Below, in pieces: positions 29,938-38,189 of a stretch of DNA of 64,000 bases; positions within the stretch are counted from its first letter, which is position 1, and each line of letters opens with the position of its first letter. A program made the position numbers and the translations under genes. Origin of the DNA: Alphaproteobacteria bacterium (lineage in GTDB: Bacteria > Pseudomonadota > Alphaproteobacteria > Rhizobiales > Methyloligellaceae); assembly GCA_016869535.1 (NCBI GenBank), contig VGDX01000001.1, positions 186,001 through 250,000 on the forward strand, given 5' to 3'. A model generated the notes under the pieces. The model did no database searches. It saw only the letters and a list, made by a program, of their open reading frames with translations, and was not told where the DNA came from.

Positions 29938-32718
29938 ATGGACCAGCCGGCACCGAGAAAAGCCCCATATTTCGACCTCGATCTGTTGCGTCACGAGGCG
30001 TCCGAGCTTGCCCGCCTCTATGAGGGGCAGGTCACGGCCTTGCGCGCCGCGCTGGTCGAGCGCTTACGGCCGCTGGTCGGCGAAGCGCGCGAAGCCGCCA
30101 GGCGCCAGCTCGAGCAGGATGGCGACGGCCGCGCCTGCGCCGAGAATTTGTCCGCCTTTCAGGACGCGCTGATCCGGCTCGCTTACGATTTCACCACCAC
30201 CCACGTCTATCCTCAGGACAATCCCTCGGCGGCCGAGCGCATGGCCATCGTGGCGCAAGGCGGCTATGGCAGGGGACTGCTGGCGCCGGGCTCAGACATC
30301 GATCTCCTGTTCCTGTTGCCGTACAAGCAGACCGCCTGGGGCGAGAGCGTCGCCGAATACATTCTCTATCTTCTGTGGGATCTCGGCTTCAAAGTCGGCC
30401 ACGCCACCCGCACCATCGATCAATGCTTGCGGCTCGGCCACTCCGACATGACCATCCGCACGGCGCTGCTCGACGCGCGGCTCATTCTCGGCGAGGCGTC
30501 GCTGTTCAACGCGTTCCAGCGGCGCTTCCGCGCCGAGGTGCTTGACGGCAATGCCAGGCCCTTCATCGAGGCGAAGCTCGCCGAGCAGAGCGCGCGCCAT
30601 GCCCGGGCCGGCGCCTCGCGCTATCTCGTCGAGCCGAACGTCAAGGAAGGCTCGGGCGGTTTGCGCGATCTGCACACGCTGCACTGGCTCGCCAAGCACC
30701 TCTATCCCGACAAGGCCGAGCAGGAATTCGTCGAGGCCGGCGTGTTCAACCGGCACGAATATCGCAGCTTCCGCCGCTGCGAGAGCTTCCTGTGGTCGGT
30801 GCGCTGCCAGCTGCATTTCTTGACCGGCCGCCCCGAGGAGCGCCTGAGCTTCGACGTGCAGCAGATGATGGCCGAGCGGCTCGGCTATCGCGGACATGCG
30901 GGGCTCAGCGCGGTCGAGCGCTTCATGAAGCATTATTTCCTGGTCACCAAGGAAGTCGGCGAGCTGACCCGCATCGTCTGCTCGGCGCTGGAGATGAAGC
31001 AGCTCAAATCGCTCCCGGCGCTGGATGTGCTGCTCAAGCCGTTCGGCTGGCGCCGGCGCGCCAAGCTCAGGCGCACATCCGATTTCCGCATCGAGAACGG
31101 GCGCATCTACGCCGTCGACAAGGACGCCTTCGCCAAGGACCCGGTCAATTTCATCCGCCTGTTCGTCATCGCCGACGAGCACCAGGCGTCGTTCTCGCCA
31201 GAGGTGCTGCGCCAGGTGCGCGCCAATTTCCGCCTGATCGACGATACGCTGCGCGCCAATCTGACCGCCAATCGCCTGTTCATGCGTCTCCTCACCGACG
31301 CGCGCAATCCGGAAGATGCCTTGCGCAAGATGAACGAGGCAGGCGTGCTCGGGCGCTTCGTGCCGGATTTCGGTCGCGTGGTGTCGATGATGCAGTTCAA
31401 CATGTATCACCACTTCACGGTGGACGAGCATCTGATCCGCGCCATCGGCTTCCTCTCAGGCATCGAGCGCGGGCGCTACGCCGCCGAACATCCGGTATCG
31501 AGCGAGATCGTGCGCACCATCGACAATAGGCGCGCGCTGTTCGTCGCCATGTTCGTGCACGACATCGCCAAGGGCCGCAACGAGGATCATTCGGTGGCCG
31601 GCGCGCGCATCGCCCGCGAGCTTGGCCCGCGTCTGGGTCTGACGCCGTCGGAGACCGAGACGGCCACCTGGCTCGTCGAGCATCATCTCGCCATGAGCCT
31701 GTTCGCCCAGAGCCGCGATCTCAATGACCCGAAGACCATCCGCGATTTCGCCGAGCTGGTGCAGAGCCGCGAGCGGCTGAAGCTGTTGTTGATCCTGACC
31801 GTGGCCGATATCCGCGCCGTGGGGCCCGGCGTGTGGACCGGGTGGAAGGGCCAGCTGCTGCGCACGCTCTATTTCGAGACCGAGCCGCTGCTCGGCGGCG
31901 GCCACACCACGCTCACCCGCAGCGAGCGCGTATCGCAGGCGCAAGCCGCATTGCAGGAACGCCTGGCCGGCTGGCCGGAGAAGGAGCTCGAGCGCTTCAT
32001 CGGCCGGCACTACCCGTCTTATTGGCTGCGGACCGATCTCGACGTCATCGCCGAGCATGCCAAGCTCGTACGCGACGCCGAGGCCAAGAACCTGCCGATC
32101 GTCACCCATATCGCCACCGACGCCTTCCGCGCCGTGACCGAGATCACCTTCCTCGCGCCCAATCATCCGCGCCTGCTGGCGCTGGTCGCGGGCGCCTGCG
32201 CCGGCGCCGGCGCCAATATCGTCAGCGCGCAGATCTCCACCACCCGCGACGGCATGGCGCTCGACACCATCCAGCTCGAGCGCGAGTTCGATCACGCCGA
32301 GGACGAGGAGCGCCGCGCCCGCAAGATCGCCGCTACCATCGAGAAGCTGCTCCGCGGCGACACGCGTCTGGCCGAAGTGATCTCTACCAAGAAGAAGCCC
32401 AAGGCGCGCCTTGCCGCCTTCACCGTCGAGCCGCAGGTGGTGATCGACAACACGCTGTCGGACGCGCTCACCGTGATCGAGATCAACGGGCTCGACCGCC
32501 CCGGCCTGCTCTACGACGTGACGCGCGAAATCTCGGACCTCAATCTCGACATCGCCTCGGCGCATATCGCCACCTTCGGCGAGAAGGCGGTCGACGTGTT
32601 CTATGTCACCGACCTCACGGGCAAGAAGATCACGAGCACCTCGCGCGAGACCGCCATCCGCGAGCGGCTGATGAAGGCGCTCCAGGCGCAGCCTGCCGCG
32701 CCGCTCGTCCCGGCTTGA
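29938..32718 (+). CDS. glnD: Bifunctional PII uridylyltransferase/uridylyl-removing enzyme
   Basis: The protein has 926 residues. The nucleotidyltransferase domain has GGYGRGLLAPGSDIDLLFL (Gly-rich loop and Asp pair at about 107-125). The HD hydrolase domain shows HHFTVDEHLIRAIG and MFVHDIAKGRNEDH at about 490-560. Two ACT domains close the protein (about 725-800 and 835-915, VIEINGLDRPGLLYDVTREIS). It adds UMP to PII and GlnK when glutamine is low and removes it when high. Confidence 0.97.
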   Translation: MDQPAPRKAPYFDLDLLRHEASELARLYEGQVTALRAALVERLRPLVGEAREAARRQLEQDGDGRACAENLSAFQDALIRLAYDFTTTHVYPQDNPSAAERMAIVAQGGYGRGLLAPGSDIDLLFLLPYKQTAWGESVAEYILYLLWDLGFKVGHATRTIDQCLRLGHSDMTIRTALLDARLILGEASLFNAFQRRFRAEVLDGNARPFIEAKLAEQSARHARAGASRYLVEPNVKEGSGGLRDLHTLHWLAKHLYPDKAEQEFVEAGVFNRHEYRSFRRCESFLWSVRCQLHFLTGRPEERLSFDVQQMMAERLGYRGHAGLSAVERFMKHYFLVTKEVGELTRIVCSALEMKQLKSLPALDVLLKPFGWRRRAKLRRTSDFRIENGRIYAVDKDAFAKDPVNFIRLFVIADEHQASFSPEVLRQVRANFRLIDDTLRANLTANRLFMRLLTDARNPEDALRKMNEAGVLGRFVPDFGRVVSMMQFNMYHHFTVDEHLIRAIGFLSGIERGRYAAEHPVSSEIVRTIDNRRALFVAMFVHDIAKGRNEDHSVAGARIARELGPRLGLTPSETETATWLVEHHLAMSLFAQSRDLNDPKTIRDFAELVQSRERLKLLLILTVADIRAVGPGVWTGWKGQLLRTLYFETEPLLGGGHTTLTRSERVSQAQAALQERLAGWPEKELERFIGRHYPSYWLRTDLDVIAEHAKLVRDAEAKNLPIVTHIATDAFRAVTEITFLAPNHPRLLALVAGACAGAGANIVSAQISTTRDGMALDTIQLEREFDHAEDEERRARKIAATIEKLLRGDTRLAEVISTKKKPKARLAAFTVEPQVVIDNTLSDALTVIEINGLDRPGLLYDVTREISDLNLDIASAHIATFGEKAVDVFYVTDLTGKKITSTSRETAIRERLMKALQAQPAAPLVPA

Positions 32719-32722
32719 CCAG

Positions 32723-34282
32723 ATGAAGCTTTATCGCGGCTTCGCCACTGTCGGCGCCATGACCGTGCTGAGCCGCGTGCTCGGCTTCGTGCGCGACGTG
32801 GGCATCGCCGCGGTGCTGGGCACGTCGTATGCGGCCGATGCCTTCTTCGTCGCCTTCCGCGTGCCCAACATGTTCCGCCGCCTGTTCGCCGAAGGCGCGC
32901 TCGATGCCGCCTTCATTCCGCTATTCGCCAAGCGCTTCCACGCCGAGGGGCCGGAAGCCGCGCGCGCTTTCGCCAGCCAGGCTCTCGCCGGGCTCACCCT
33001 CATGCTCGTGGTGCTGGTGGTTCTGGCCGAAATCGCCATGCCCTGGCTCATGCTGCTGCTCGCGCCGGGCTTCCGGGGCGATCCCGCCAAGTTCGACCTC
33101 GCCGTGCTGCTCGCCCGTATTGCGCTGCCCTATCTCGTGTGCATGGCGGTCGTCGCGCTCTATACCGGCATGCTGAACGCGCTCGGCCGCTTCGCGCTGG
33201 CCGCGTTCGCGCCGAGCCTCCTCAACGTGGTGCTGATCGCCGCGCTGCTCGCCATGATCGCCGCAGGCGTCGATGAGAAGGGCACGGCCGCGATCACGCT
33301 CGCTTGGGGTGTCGCCATCTCCGGCGTGCTGCAGGTGCTGCTCGTGATCTATGCGGTGGTGAAATCCGGCATGGGACTTTCCTGGCAGCGCCCACGCCTC
33401 ACCCCGGAAATGAAGCGGCTGATGCAGCTCGCCGCCCCCGGCCTCATCGCCGGCGGCATGGCGCAGATCACCATCCTCATCGGCACCATCATCGCCACGC
33501 TGCAGGACCGCGTGGTGTCATGGCTCTATTATGCCGATCGCATCTTCCAGCTTCCGCTGGGGGTGATCGGGGTGGCCATCGGCGTGGTGCTGCTGCCCGA
33601 GCTCAGCCACAAGCTCCGCGCCGGCGATCATCAGGCGGTGGCCGAGAGCGAGAACCGCGCGTTGCAGGTGGCGCTGCTGCTGACGGTGCCTGCCGCCACG
33701 GCACTTTATATTGCCGCCGAGCCGATCATCCGCGTGCTGTTCCAGCGCGGCGCCTTCGCCGCCACCGACACCGAAGCCACCGCCGCCCTGCTGTCGGTTC
33801 TGGCGCTCGGCCTCCCCGCTTACGTGATGGTCAAGGTGCTGCATCCGAGCTTCTTCGCCCGCGAGGACACCAGGACGCCGATGATCTTTGCCGCCGTCGC
33901 GCTTGCGGTGAACGCGGTGCTGAGCTTCGCGCTGTTTTTCTGGATCGGCCCGATCGGCATCGCACTCGCCGCCACGCTCTCGGGTTGGCTCAAATTCGCC
34001 CTGCTCGCGGTCACGCTGCAGCGGCGCGGCGAGTTCAGCTTAAGCGCCAAATTGGCCCGCGCGCTTGCCGGCATCGTCGCTTCGAGCGCAGCTATGGGCG
34101 CCGGTATTTGGGTGCTGGCGTCCTGGCTCGAGCCATATCTCGCGCCAGGGGCTGGGCTGTTCGTGCAAAGCGCGGCGCTCGCTCTCCTCGTCGGCGTTGG
34201 CCTTCTGATCTATGCCGCCGCGGTCGAGCTTTCCGGCGCGGTCAGGCTGAGATCGCTGCCCCAGATTCTGCTCGGCCGCTGA
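32723..34282 (+). CDS. murJ: Lipid II flippase MurJ
   Basis: The protein has 519 residues with about 14 hydrophobic helices. MTVLSRVLGFVRDVGIAAVLG, ADAFFVAFRVPNMFRRLFAEGA and AFIPLFAK are the MurJ/MviN fingerprint, and Arg/Glu/Asp residues line the cavity. It flips lipid-linked peptidoglycan precursor across the inner membrane. It starts 4 bp after glnD, so the two are cotranscribed. Confidence 0.96.
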   Translation: MKLYRGFATVGAMTVLSRVLGFVRDVGIAAVLGTSYAADAFFVAFRVPNMFRRLFAEGALDAAFIPLFAKRFHAEGPEAARAFASQALAGLTLMLVVLVVLAEIAMPWLMLLLAPGFRGDPAKFDLAVLLARIALPYLVCMAVVALYTGMLNALGRFALAAFAPSLLNVVLIAALLAMIAAGVDEKGTAAITLAWGVAISGVLQVLLVIYAVVKSGMGLSWQRPRLTPEMKRLMQLAAPGLIAGGMAQITILIGTIIATLQDRVVSWLYYADRIFQLPLGVIGVAIGVVLLPELSHKLRAGDHQAVAESENRALQVALLLTVPAATALYIAAEPIIRVLFQRGAFAATDTEATAALLSVLALGLPAYVMVKVLHPSFFAREDTRTPMIFAAVALAVNAVLSFALFFWIGPIGIALAATLSGWLKFALLAVTLQRRGEFSLSAKLARALAGIVASSAAMGAGIWVLASWLEPYLAPGAGLFVQSAALALLVGVGLLIYAAAVELSGAVRLRSLPQILLGR

Positions 34283-34425
34283 TCGTCATGACGGCTACGC
34301 CGGTATCCCACCGTTGCGAAAAAATCCGATGGAGAAATCATGGCCAATATATGCTTCTCGGACTCTAAAAGATGACCCAACCCGGTTGAGGCGGTGCCAA
34401 GCTGAATTTTCTTCTCGCCATCTGC

Positions 34426-35130
34426 ATGGCTTTGGCTGCCGCGCTCTACACCACCGTGGGGCATGCTGGCGCCTCGGCTTACATCGCACTCATGGCCTTG
34501 TTCGGGATCGCGCCCGAGGTGATGCGCCCCACGGCTTTGACGCTGAATGTCCTGGTGGCGAGTTTCACCTCCTACCGCTATTTGCGCGCGGGCTTCTTCA
34601 AGTGGCGAACCTTGTGGCCATTCCTGATCGGGGCCGTGCCCCTCGCTTTCATCGGTGGGGCGACTCCTGTTCCCGGCCACCTCTATAAGGTCCTGGTCGG
34701 CGCAGTTCTGCTGATCGCGTCGGCGCGCTTGCTGTGGCCTAAGGACATGCAAAGCGTCCTCGAACCGCGTCAGCCGCCAATAGCATGGGGCATCGTTGCC
34801 GGCGCGGGCATAGGGTTGCTCGCAGGTCTCACGGGAACAGGAGGGGGCATATTCCTGTCGCCCCTGTTGCTCTTTCTCGGTTGGTCGGACGTTCGCACGG
34901 CGTCTGGCGTGGTCGCATTATTCATCCTTTGCGTTTCGATTGCGGGGCTTGCGGGCAATTATACGATTGTTCAGTCGCTGCCCGCCGAGCTGCCGATTTA
35001 TGCCGTGGCCGTTCTCGGCGGGGCGCTGGTCGGAACCACACTCGGCATACGCCTGCCATCGCCGGCGATCTTGAAGGCCCTTGGCGTGGTTCTGCTGATT
35101 GCCGGCCTGAAGTTGATCGGCGTCTACTAG
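34426..35130 (+). CDS. TSUP (TauE/SafE) family permease
   Basis: The protein has 234 residues from this ATG. Most of it is hydrophobic, with about seven or eight helices. GHAGASAYIALMALFGIAP and the second-half counterpart GLLAGLTGTGGGIFLSPLLLFLGW are the paired TSUP signatures. The substrate is uncertain (sulfite, sulfonate or other anion). The ATG lacks a ribosome-binding site. CTG 34402, eight codons upstream with GAGG before it, would give NFLLAICMALAAAL and a fuller first helix. It lies at the left end of a segment between murJ and trpS. Confidence 0.85.
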   Translation: MALAAALYTTVGHAGASAYIALMALFGIAPEVMRPTALTLNVLVASFTSYRYLRAGFFKWRTLWPFLIGAVPLAFIGGATPVPGHLYKVLVGAVLLIASARLLWPKDMQSVLEPRQPPIAWGIVAGAGIGLLAGLTGTGGGIFLSPLLLFLGWSDVRTASGVVALFILCVSIAGLAGNYTIVQSLPAELPIYAVAVLGGALVGTTLGIRLPSPAILKALGVVLLIAGLKLIGVY

Positions 35131-35244
35131 GCGGGCCCCGCGGGGGCATCCGCTCATTCGAAAGCGGGAATCCAAAGCCAACCGCACGGGCCCTCGGAGC
35201 ATCCAGGAGCGAATCAGGAAGAGGCAAGGAACCTTCGACCGAGA

Positions 35245-36009
35245 CTAAGGGCTCGCGCGGTCCCAAGAAAATGCGTCCAGCCGCGGGTCAGTGAAGGTGT
35301 CTCGGTTGAACATCAATGAAGCGGCGGGCATCTCGCAGTAGGCCCTTATGCCTTCAAAACCTAGATGCAGATGCCACGTTTGTCTCGTGCGAGTGGTCGG
35401 TTTGGAAAATGCGCGACAGCGGAGAATGGTAATGTTCGCCTTCCCCTGTGGGTCGCGAACGGAAGTCGATCGGATGACGTCAACACCTTCGGCGCGTGCC
35501 GCTTCTGCAAGACGCTGACATTCGGAGTAATCGATAGGGTCTAGAAAATACGGTCGCGCCAACGCTCCTGCACTGATGTCGATTGCTCTGTTGGTCTCAA
35601 AATCAGCTTTGAAGGCAGTGTATTCGGTGGGATTTTCAGGAAATGGGGTGTCCGGTGAATCCGCAAAGAAAAGTAGACGACGAAATGCTTGCTCGGCGAC
35701 AGCGGTTTCGACGTGTTCTGAAGCGTAGAAGGCACCCTCCAAGCTTCCCGACCTTCGAAAACGAGAATTGAATTTATATGGGCGATAGCGAAACGGCGTA
35801 TAAAGCAACACGTCTAAATGTTGGCATTCAGCGGGTATGGGAGGCTTCGTCTCCTCGATTTCTTGCTCAATGATCGCTTGCTCATCGAGAGTGTCGGTAA
35901 GTTTCATTGTCGAATTTTTGTATTGCGTTTCGACAACGCGCCAACATGCGCCCGAAAGCGAATGGATACTAGATACGAGCTCTGCTATCGTCCAAGTATT
36001 GGATGACAT
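35245..36009 (-). CDS. RES domain toxin (NAD+-degrading)
   Basis: The protein has 254 residues. ACWRVVETQ is followed by the RES signature FNSRFRRSGSLEGAFYASEHVETAVAEQAF (Arg-Glu-Ser residues, in pieces) and WHLHLGFEGIRAYCE. RES toxins phosphorolyse NAD+ and stop growth until the Xre antitoxin neutralises them. The N-terminus is longer than in compact family members. Base composition is clearly lower in GC than its neighbours. It is translated after the antitoxin with a 41-bp overlap, the usual order. Confidence 0.88.
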   Translation of the reverse strand: MSSNTWTIAELVSSIHSLSGACWRVVETQYKNSTMKLTDTLDEQAIIEQEIEETKPPIPAECQHLDVLLYTPFRYRPYKFNSRFRRSGSLEGAFYASEHVETAVAEQAFRRLLFFADSPDTPFPENPTEYTAFKADFETNRAIDISAGALARPYFLDPIDYSECQRLAEAARAEGVDVIRSTSVRDPQGKANITILRCRAFSKPTTRTRQTWHLHLGFEGIRAYCEMPAASLMFNRDTFTDPRLDAFSWDRASP

Positions 36010-36352
36010 TCATCAATCCTGATACCCGTCTTATCAGGTTAATTGGCTTGTCATTGAATGCACGATTAAAATTTTGGAGCCATTGTTGTGAAACTAGGTC
36101 GTCACCACCAACAACCGAATCCAGCGAGCGATAGAGCCGGATGAATAGGACTGCGAGTTCATATTCTTTGGAGTCAGGTTTCAGGTTCACTCCCTCGTTC
36201 GCCATCCGAGAGATTGATGTGGGTGAAACACCGATGATGGTAGCGAGTTGACCCTGAGTGATTGCTAACTGGATGGCAGCTCGAAGGGTTGCTTTCGTCA
36301 CCGCCGCACGGCGATTTCCGGGGAGTTCACGATCCTTAGGAGCAGATTTCAT
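35969..36352 (-). CDS. Xre/MbcA/ParS family antitoxin
   Basis: The protein has 127 residues from ATG 36352, with AAGGA upstream. The open frame runs further upstream without a ribosome-binding site. The N-terminal helix-turn-helix is LAITQGQLATIIGVSPTSISRM. The C-terminal toxin-binding segment is WLQNFNRAFNDKPINLIRRVSGLMNVIQYLD, matching the MbcA/ParS/Xre antitoxin C-terminus. It should bind RES and repress its own promoter. The palindrome 14 bp upstream fits that role. Confidence 0.85.
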   Translation of the reverse strand: MKSAPKDRELPGNRRAAVTKATLRAAIQLAITQGQLATIIGVSPTSISRMANEGVNLKPDSKEYELAVLFIRLYRSLDSVVGGDDLVSQQWLQNFNRAFNDKPINLIRRVSGLMNVIQYLDDSRARI

Positions 36353-36365
36353 GGCTCTTCCTTGA

Positions 36366-36389
36366 GAAATATTATCATACAAATATTTC
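36366..36389 (-). promoter_or_regulatory. Palindromic operator of the RES/Xre operon
   Basis: GAAATATT, 8 bases, AATATTTC is a perfect 8-bp inverted repeat, 13 bases before the antitoxin ATG. On the minus strand it covers TATGATAAT, a plausible -10 region, so antitoxin binding would block transcription. Confidence 0.6.
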
Positions 36390-36619
36390 CTAAGAAAGAG
36401 TGAACTTTTCCCGTTATTTTCGGGCTGGCAGATTACTAAAGCACGCTGTTTTACGCGCGAGTTCTCATCTGCGTAACCGCGTGGAGCGATCATCGCGCAG
36501 GCGGAAGGTACTTGGATAGCAAAGACTGAACTCGGCCGATGGCGAAGCGGTGAAGGCAGATACCTTGCCTAACCCCCGCCCCCAAGCCATAACCGGCGCT
36601 TCGCGACAGGGGCTGACGC

Positions 36620-37654
36620 ATGGCGCATAAAACCCGCGTGTTCTCGGGCGTTCAGCCCACGGGCAATCTGCATCTCGGCAATTATCTCGGGGCCATCACG
36701 CGTTTCGTGAAGCTGCAAGCCGACCACGACTGCCTCTATTGCGTGGTCGATCTGCACGCCATCACCACCTTCCAGGACCCCGACGAGCTCGCCCGCAACA
36801 CCCGCGAGGTGACCGCCGCCTTCATCGCTTCGGGCATCGACCCCGCCCGCCACATCGTGTTCAACCAGAGCCAGGTCTCCGGCCACGCCGAGCTTGCCTG
36901 GATCTTCAATTGCGTGGCGCGGCTCGGCTGGCTGAACCGCATGACGCAGTTCAAGGAGAAGGCCGGCAAGGACCGCGAGGCGGCGAGCGCCGGGCTTTAC
37001 GTCTATCCGAATCTGATGGCCGCCGACATTCTGCTTTATCACGCCACGCACGTGCCGGTCGGCGAGGACCAGAAGCAGCATCTCGAATTGGCGCGCGACA
37101 TCGCCCAGAAATTCAACAACGATTTTGCCAAGACCATCGCGCGTGCCGGATACCCTGACGGTTTCTTTCCGCTGCCCGAGCCGCTGATCACCGGGCCGGC
37201 CACGCGGGTGATGTCTTTGCGCGACGGCACGCGCAAAATGTCGAAGTCGGAGGAGAGCGACATGACGCGCATCAATCTCACCGACGATGCCGACCTGATC
37301 GCCAAGAAGATCAAAAAGGCCAAGACCGATCCGGAGCCGCTACCGTCGGAGGTGAAGGGACTGGAAGCGCGGCCGGAGGCCGACAATCTGGTCGGGATTT
37401 ATGCGGGGCTCGCCGAGATTTCCAAGGACGACGTGCTGCGCGAGTTCGGCGGCGCCACTTTCTCGAAATTCAAGGAGGCGTTGGCCGAGCTTGCCACCGC
37501 CAGGCTCACGCCGATCGGTGACGAGATGCGGCAGCTGTTAGCCGATCCGGTCGAGATCGACCGCATCCTTTCAGATGGCGCCCGCCGCGCTCATGACATC
37601 GCCGACCCGATCCTCGCCAAGACCAAGGACATCGTCGGCTTCATCCGGAGCTAG
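36620..37654 (+). CDS. trpS: Tryptophanyl-tRNA synthetase
   Basis: The protein has 344 residues. The class I HIGH-type motif is [14 protein letters not shown] at about 14-26 and the KMSKS loop is [20 protein letters not shown] at about 205-225. DLHAIT and [34 protein letters not shown] (in pieces) are conserved. It charges tRNA-Trp. It would directly follow murJ in most relatives. Here a 2.3-kb segment separates them. Confidence 0.97.
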   Translation: MAHKTRVFSGVQPTGNLHLGNYLGAITRFVKLQADHDCLYCVVDLHAITTFQDPDELARNTREVTAAFIASGIDPARHIVFNQSQVSGHAELAWIFNCVARLGWLNRMTQFKEKAGKDREAASAGLYVYPNLMAADILLYHATHVPVGEDQKQHLELARDIAQKFNNDFAKTIARAGYPDGFFPLPEPLITGPATRVMSLRDGTRKMSKSEESDMTRINLTDDADLIAKKIKKAKTDPEPLPSEVKGLEARPEADNLVGIYAGLAEISKDDVLREFGGATFSKFKEALAELATARLTPIGDEMRQLLADPVEIDRILSDGARRAHDIADPILAKTKDIVGFIRS

Positions 37655-37664
37655 TCTCCGACTA

Positions 37665-37766
37665 GCCCTCACCCTGCTCGGTCCTGGCGGACCTCGCTTC
37701 CCTCTCCCGCAAGCGGGAGAGGGTGGGTCGCGCGAAGCCATGCGCGAGCGCGAACCGGGTGAGGGC
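37665..37766. repeat. REP-like nested palindromic element
   Basis: The outer inverted repeat GCCCTCACCC/GGGTGAGGGC (37665-37674 and 37757-37766) encloses an inner perfect hairpin CCCTCTCCCGC-AA-GCGGGAGAGGG (37700-37723). This CCCTCACCC/CCTCTCCC architecture is typical of abundant intergenic repeats in rhizobial genomes. It could also terminate trpS. Confidence 0.8.
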
Positions 37767-37783
37767 GATGACTAAGCGCCGGC

Positions 37784-38029
37784 CTAACCGAGTTGAAACA
37801 GTTTCGTGCCCTTGAGGCCCTGTTGTGCGCGGCGCGGGCTGATCGGCTTGCCGGCAAGCCGCGTCAGCAATTCCCCGGTCGAGATCGGTTCTGCGCCGGG
37901 GATCACATATTGATCGCCTTCGCGGGCGTGTTCGGGCCTGGCGCATTTCGGCAGCGTGCGCCGCTCCGTGCCGGGGATGAGATATTGCATGCCTGAGCGC
38001 GTGCGCTCGATCTGATAGTCGTCTGCCAT
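37784..38029 (-). CDS. Small protein with two YxIPGxE repeats
   Basis: The protein has 81 residues from ATG 38029, with GGGAGGA upstream. Two similar units are visible, QYLIPGTERRT and QYVIPGAEPIST, followed by ELLTRLAGKPISPRRAQQGLKGTKLFQLG. There is no signal peptide, membrane segment or enzyme motif. I recall similar small rhizobial proteins carrying (Y/F)(L/V)IPG(T/A)E but not a function. It is divergent from the TonB-dependent receptor, with the Zur-like boxes in the gap between them. Confidence 0.7.
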   Translation of the reverse strand: MADDYQIERTRSGMQYLIPGTERRTLPKCARPEHAREGDQYVIPGAEPISTGELLTRLAGKPISPRRAQQGLKGTKLFQLG

Positions 38030-38146
38030 GAGTCGAATCCTCCCGCGACCCTCCAGGCTAGGGCAGGGCGGCCAAGGCGCGCGAGTCCGCGCGCGCATCA
38101 TCCACAGCAAGGTGAGGAGGGACGTACCTTGGCAATGACGGTGATA

Positions 38147-38173
38147 TGCTATAACATTCGATTTGTTATAACG
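38147..38173 (+). promoter_or_regulatory. Two Zur-like boxes before the TonB receptor
   Basis: TGCTATAACA (38147-38156) and TGTTATAACG (38164-38173) each differ by one base from the palindrome TGTTATAACA and lie 17 bp apart centre to centre. The larger perfect inverted repeat TATAACA/TGTTATA spans them. AT-rich TGTTATAACA palindromes are typical of alphaproteobacterial Zur sites. They end 16 bp before the receptor ATG. Fur-family binding is inferred, not shown. Confidence 0.6.
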
Positions 38174-38189
38174 TATTTCGGGGGCGGTC

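Noticed and set aside
36353..36493. Longer antitoxin from 36493
   Set aside because: The frame is open but contains the palindromic operator and has no ribosome-binding site. ATG 36352 has AAGGA at the right distance.
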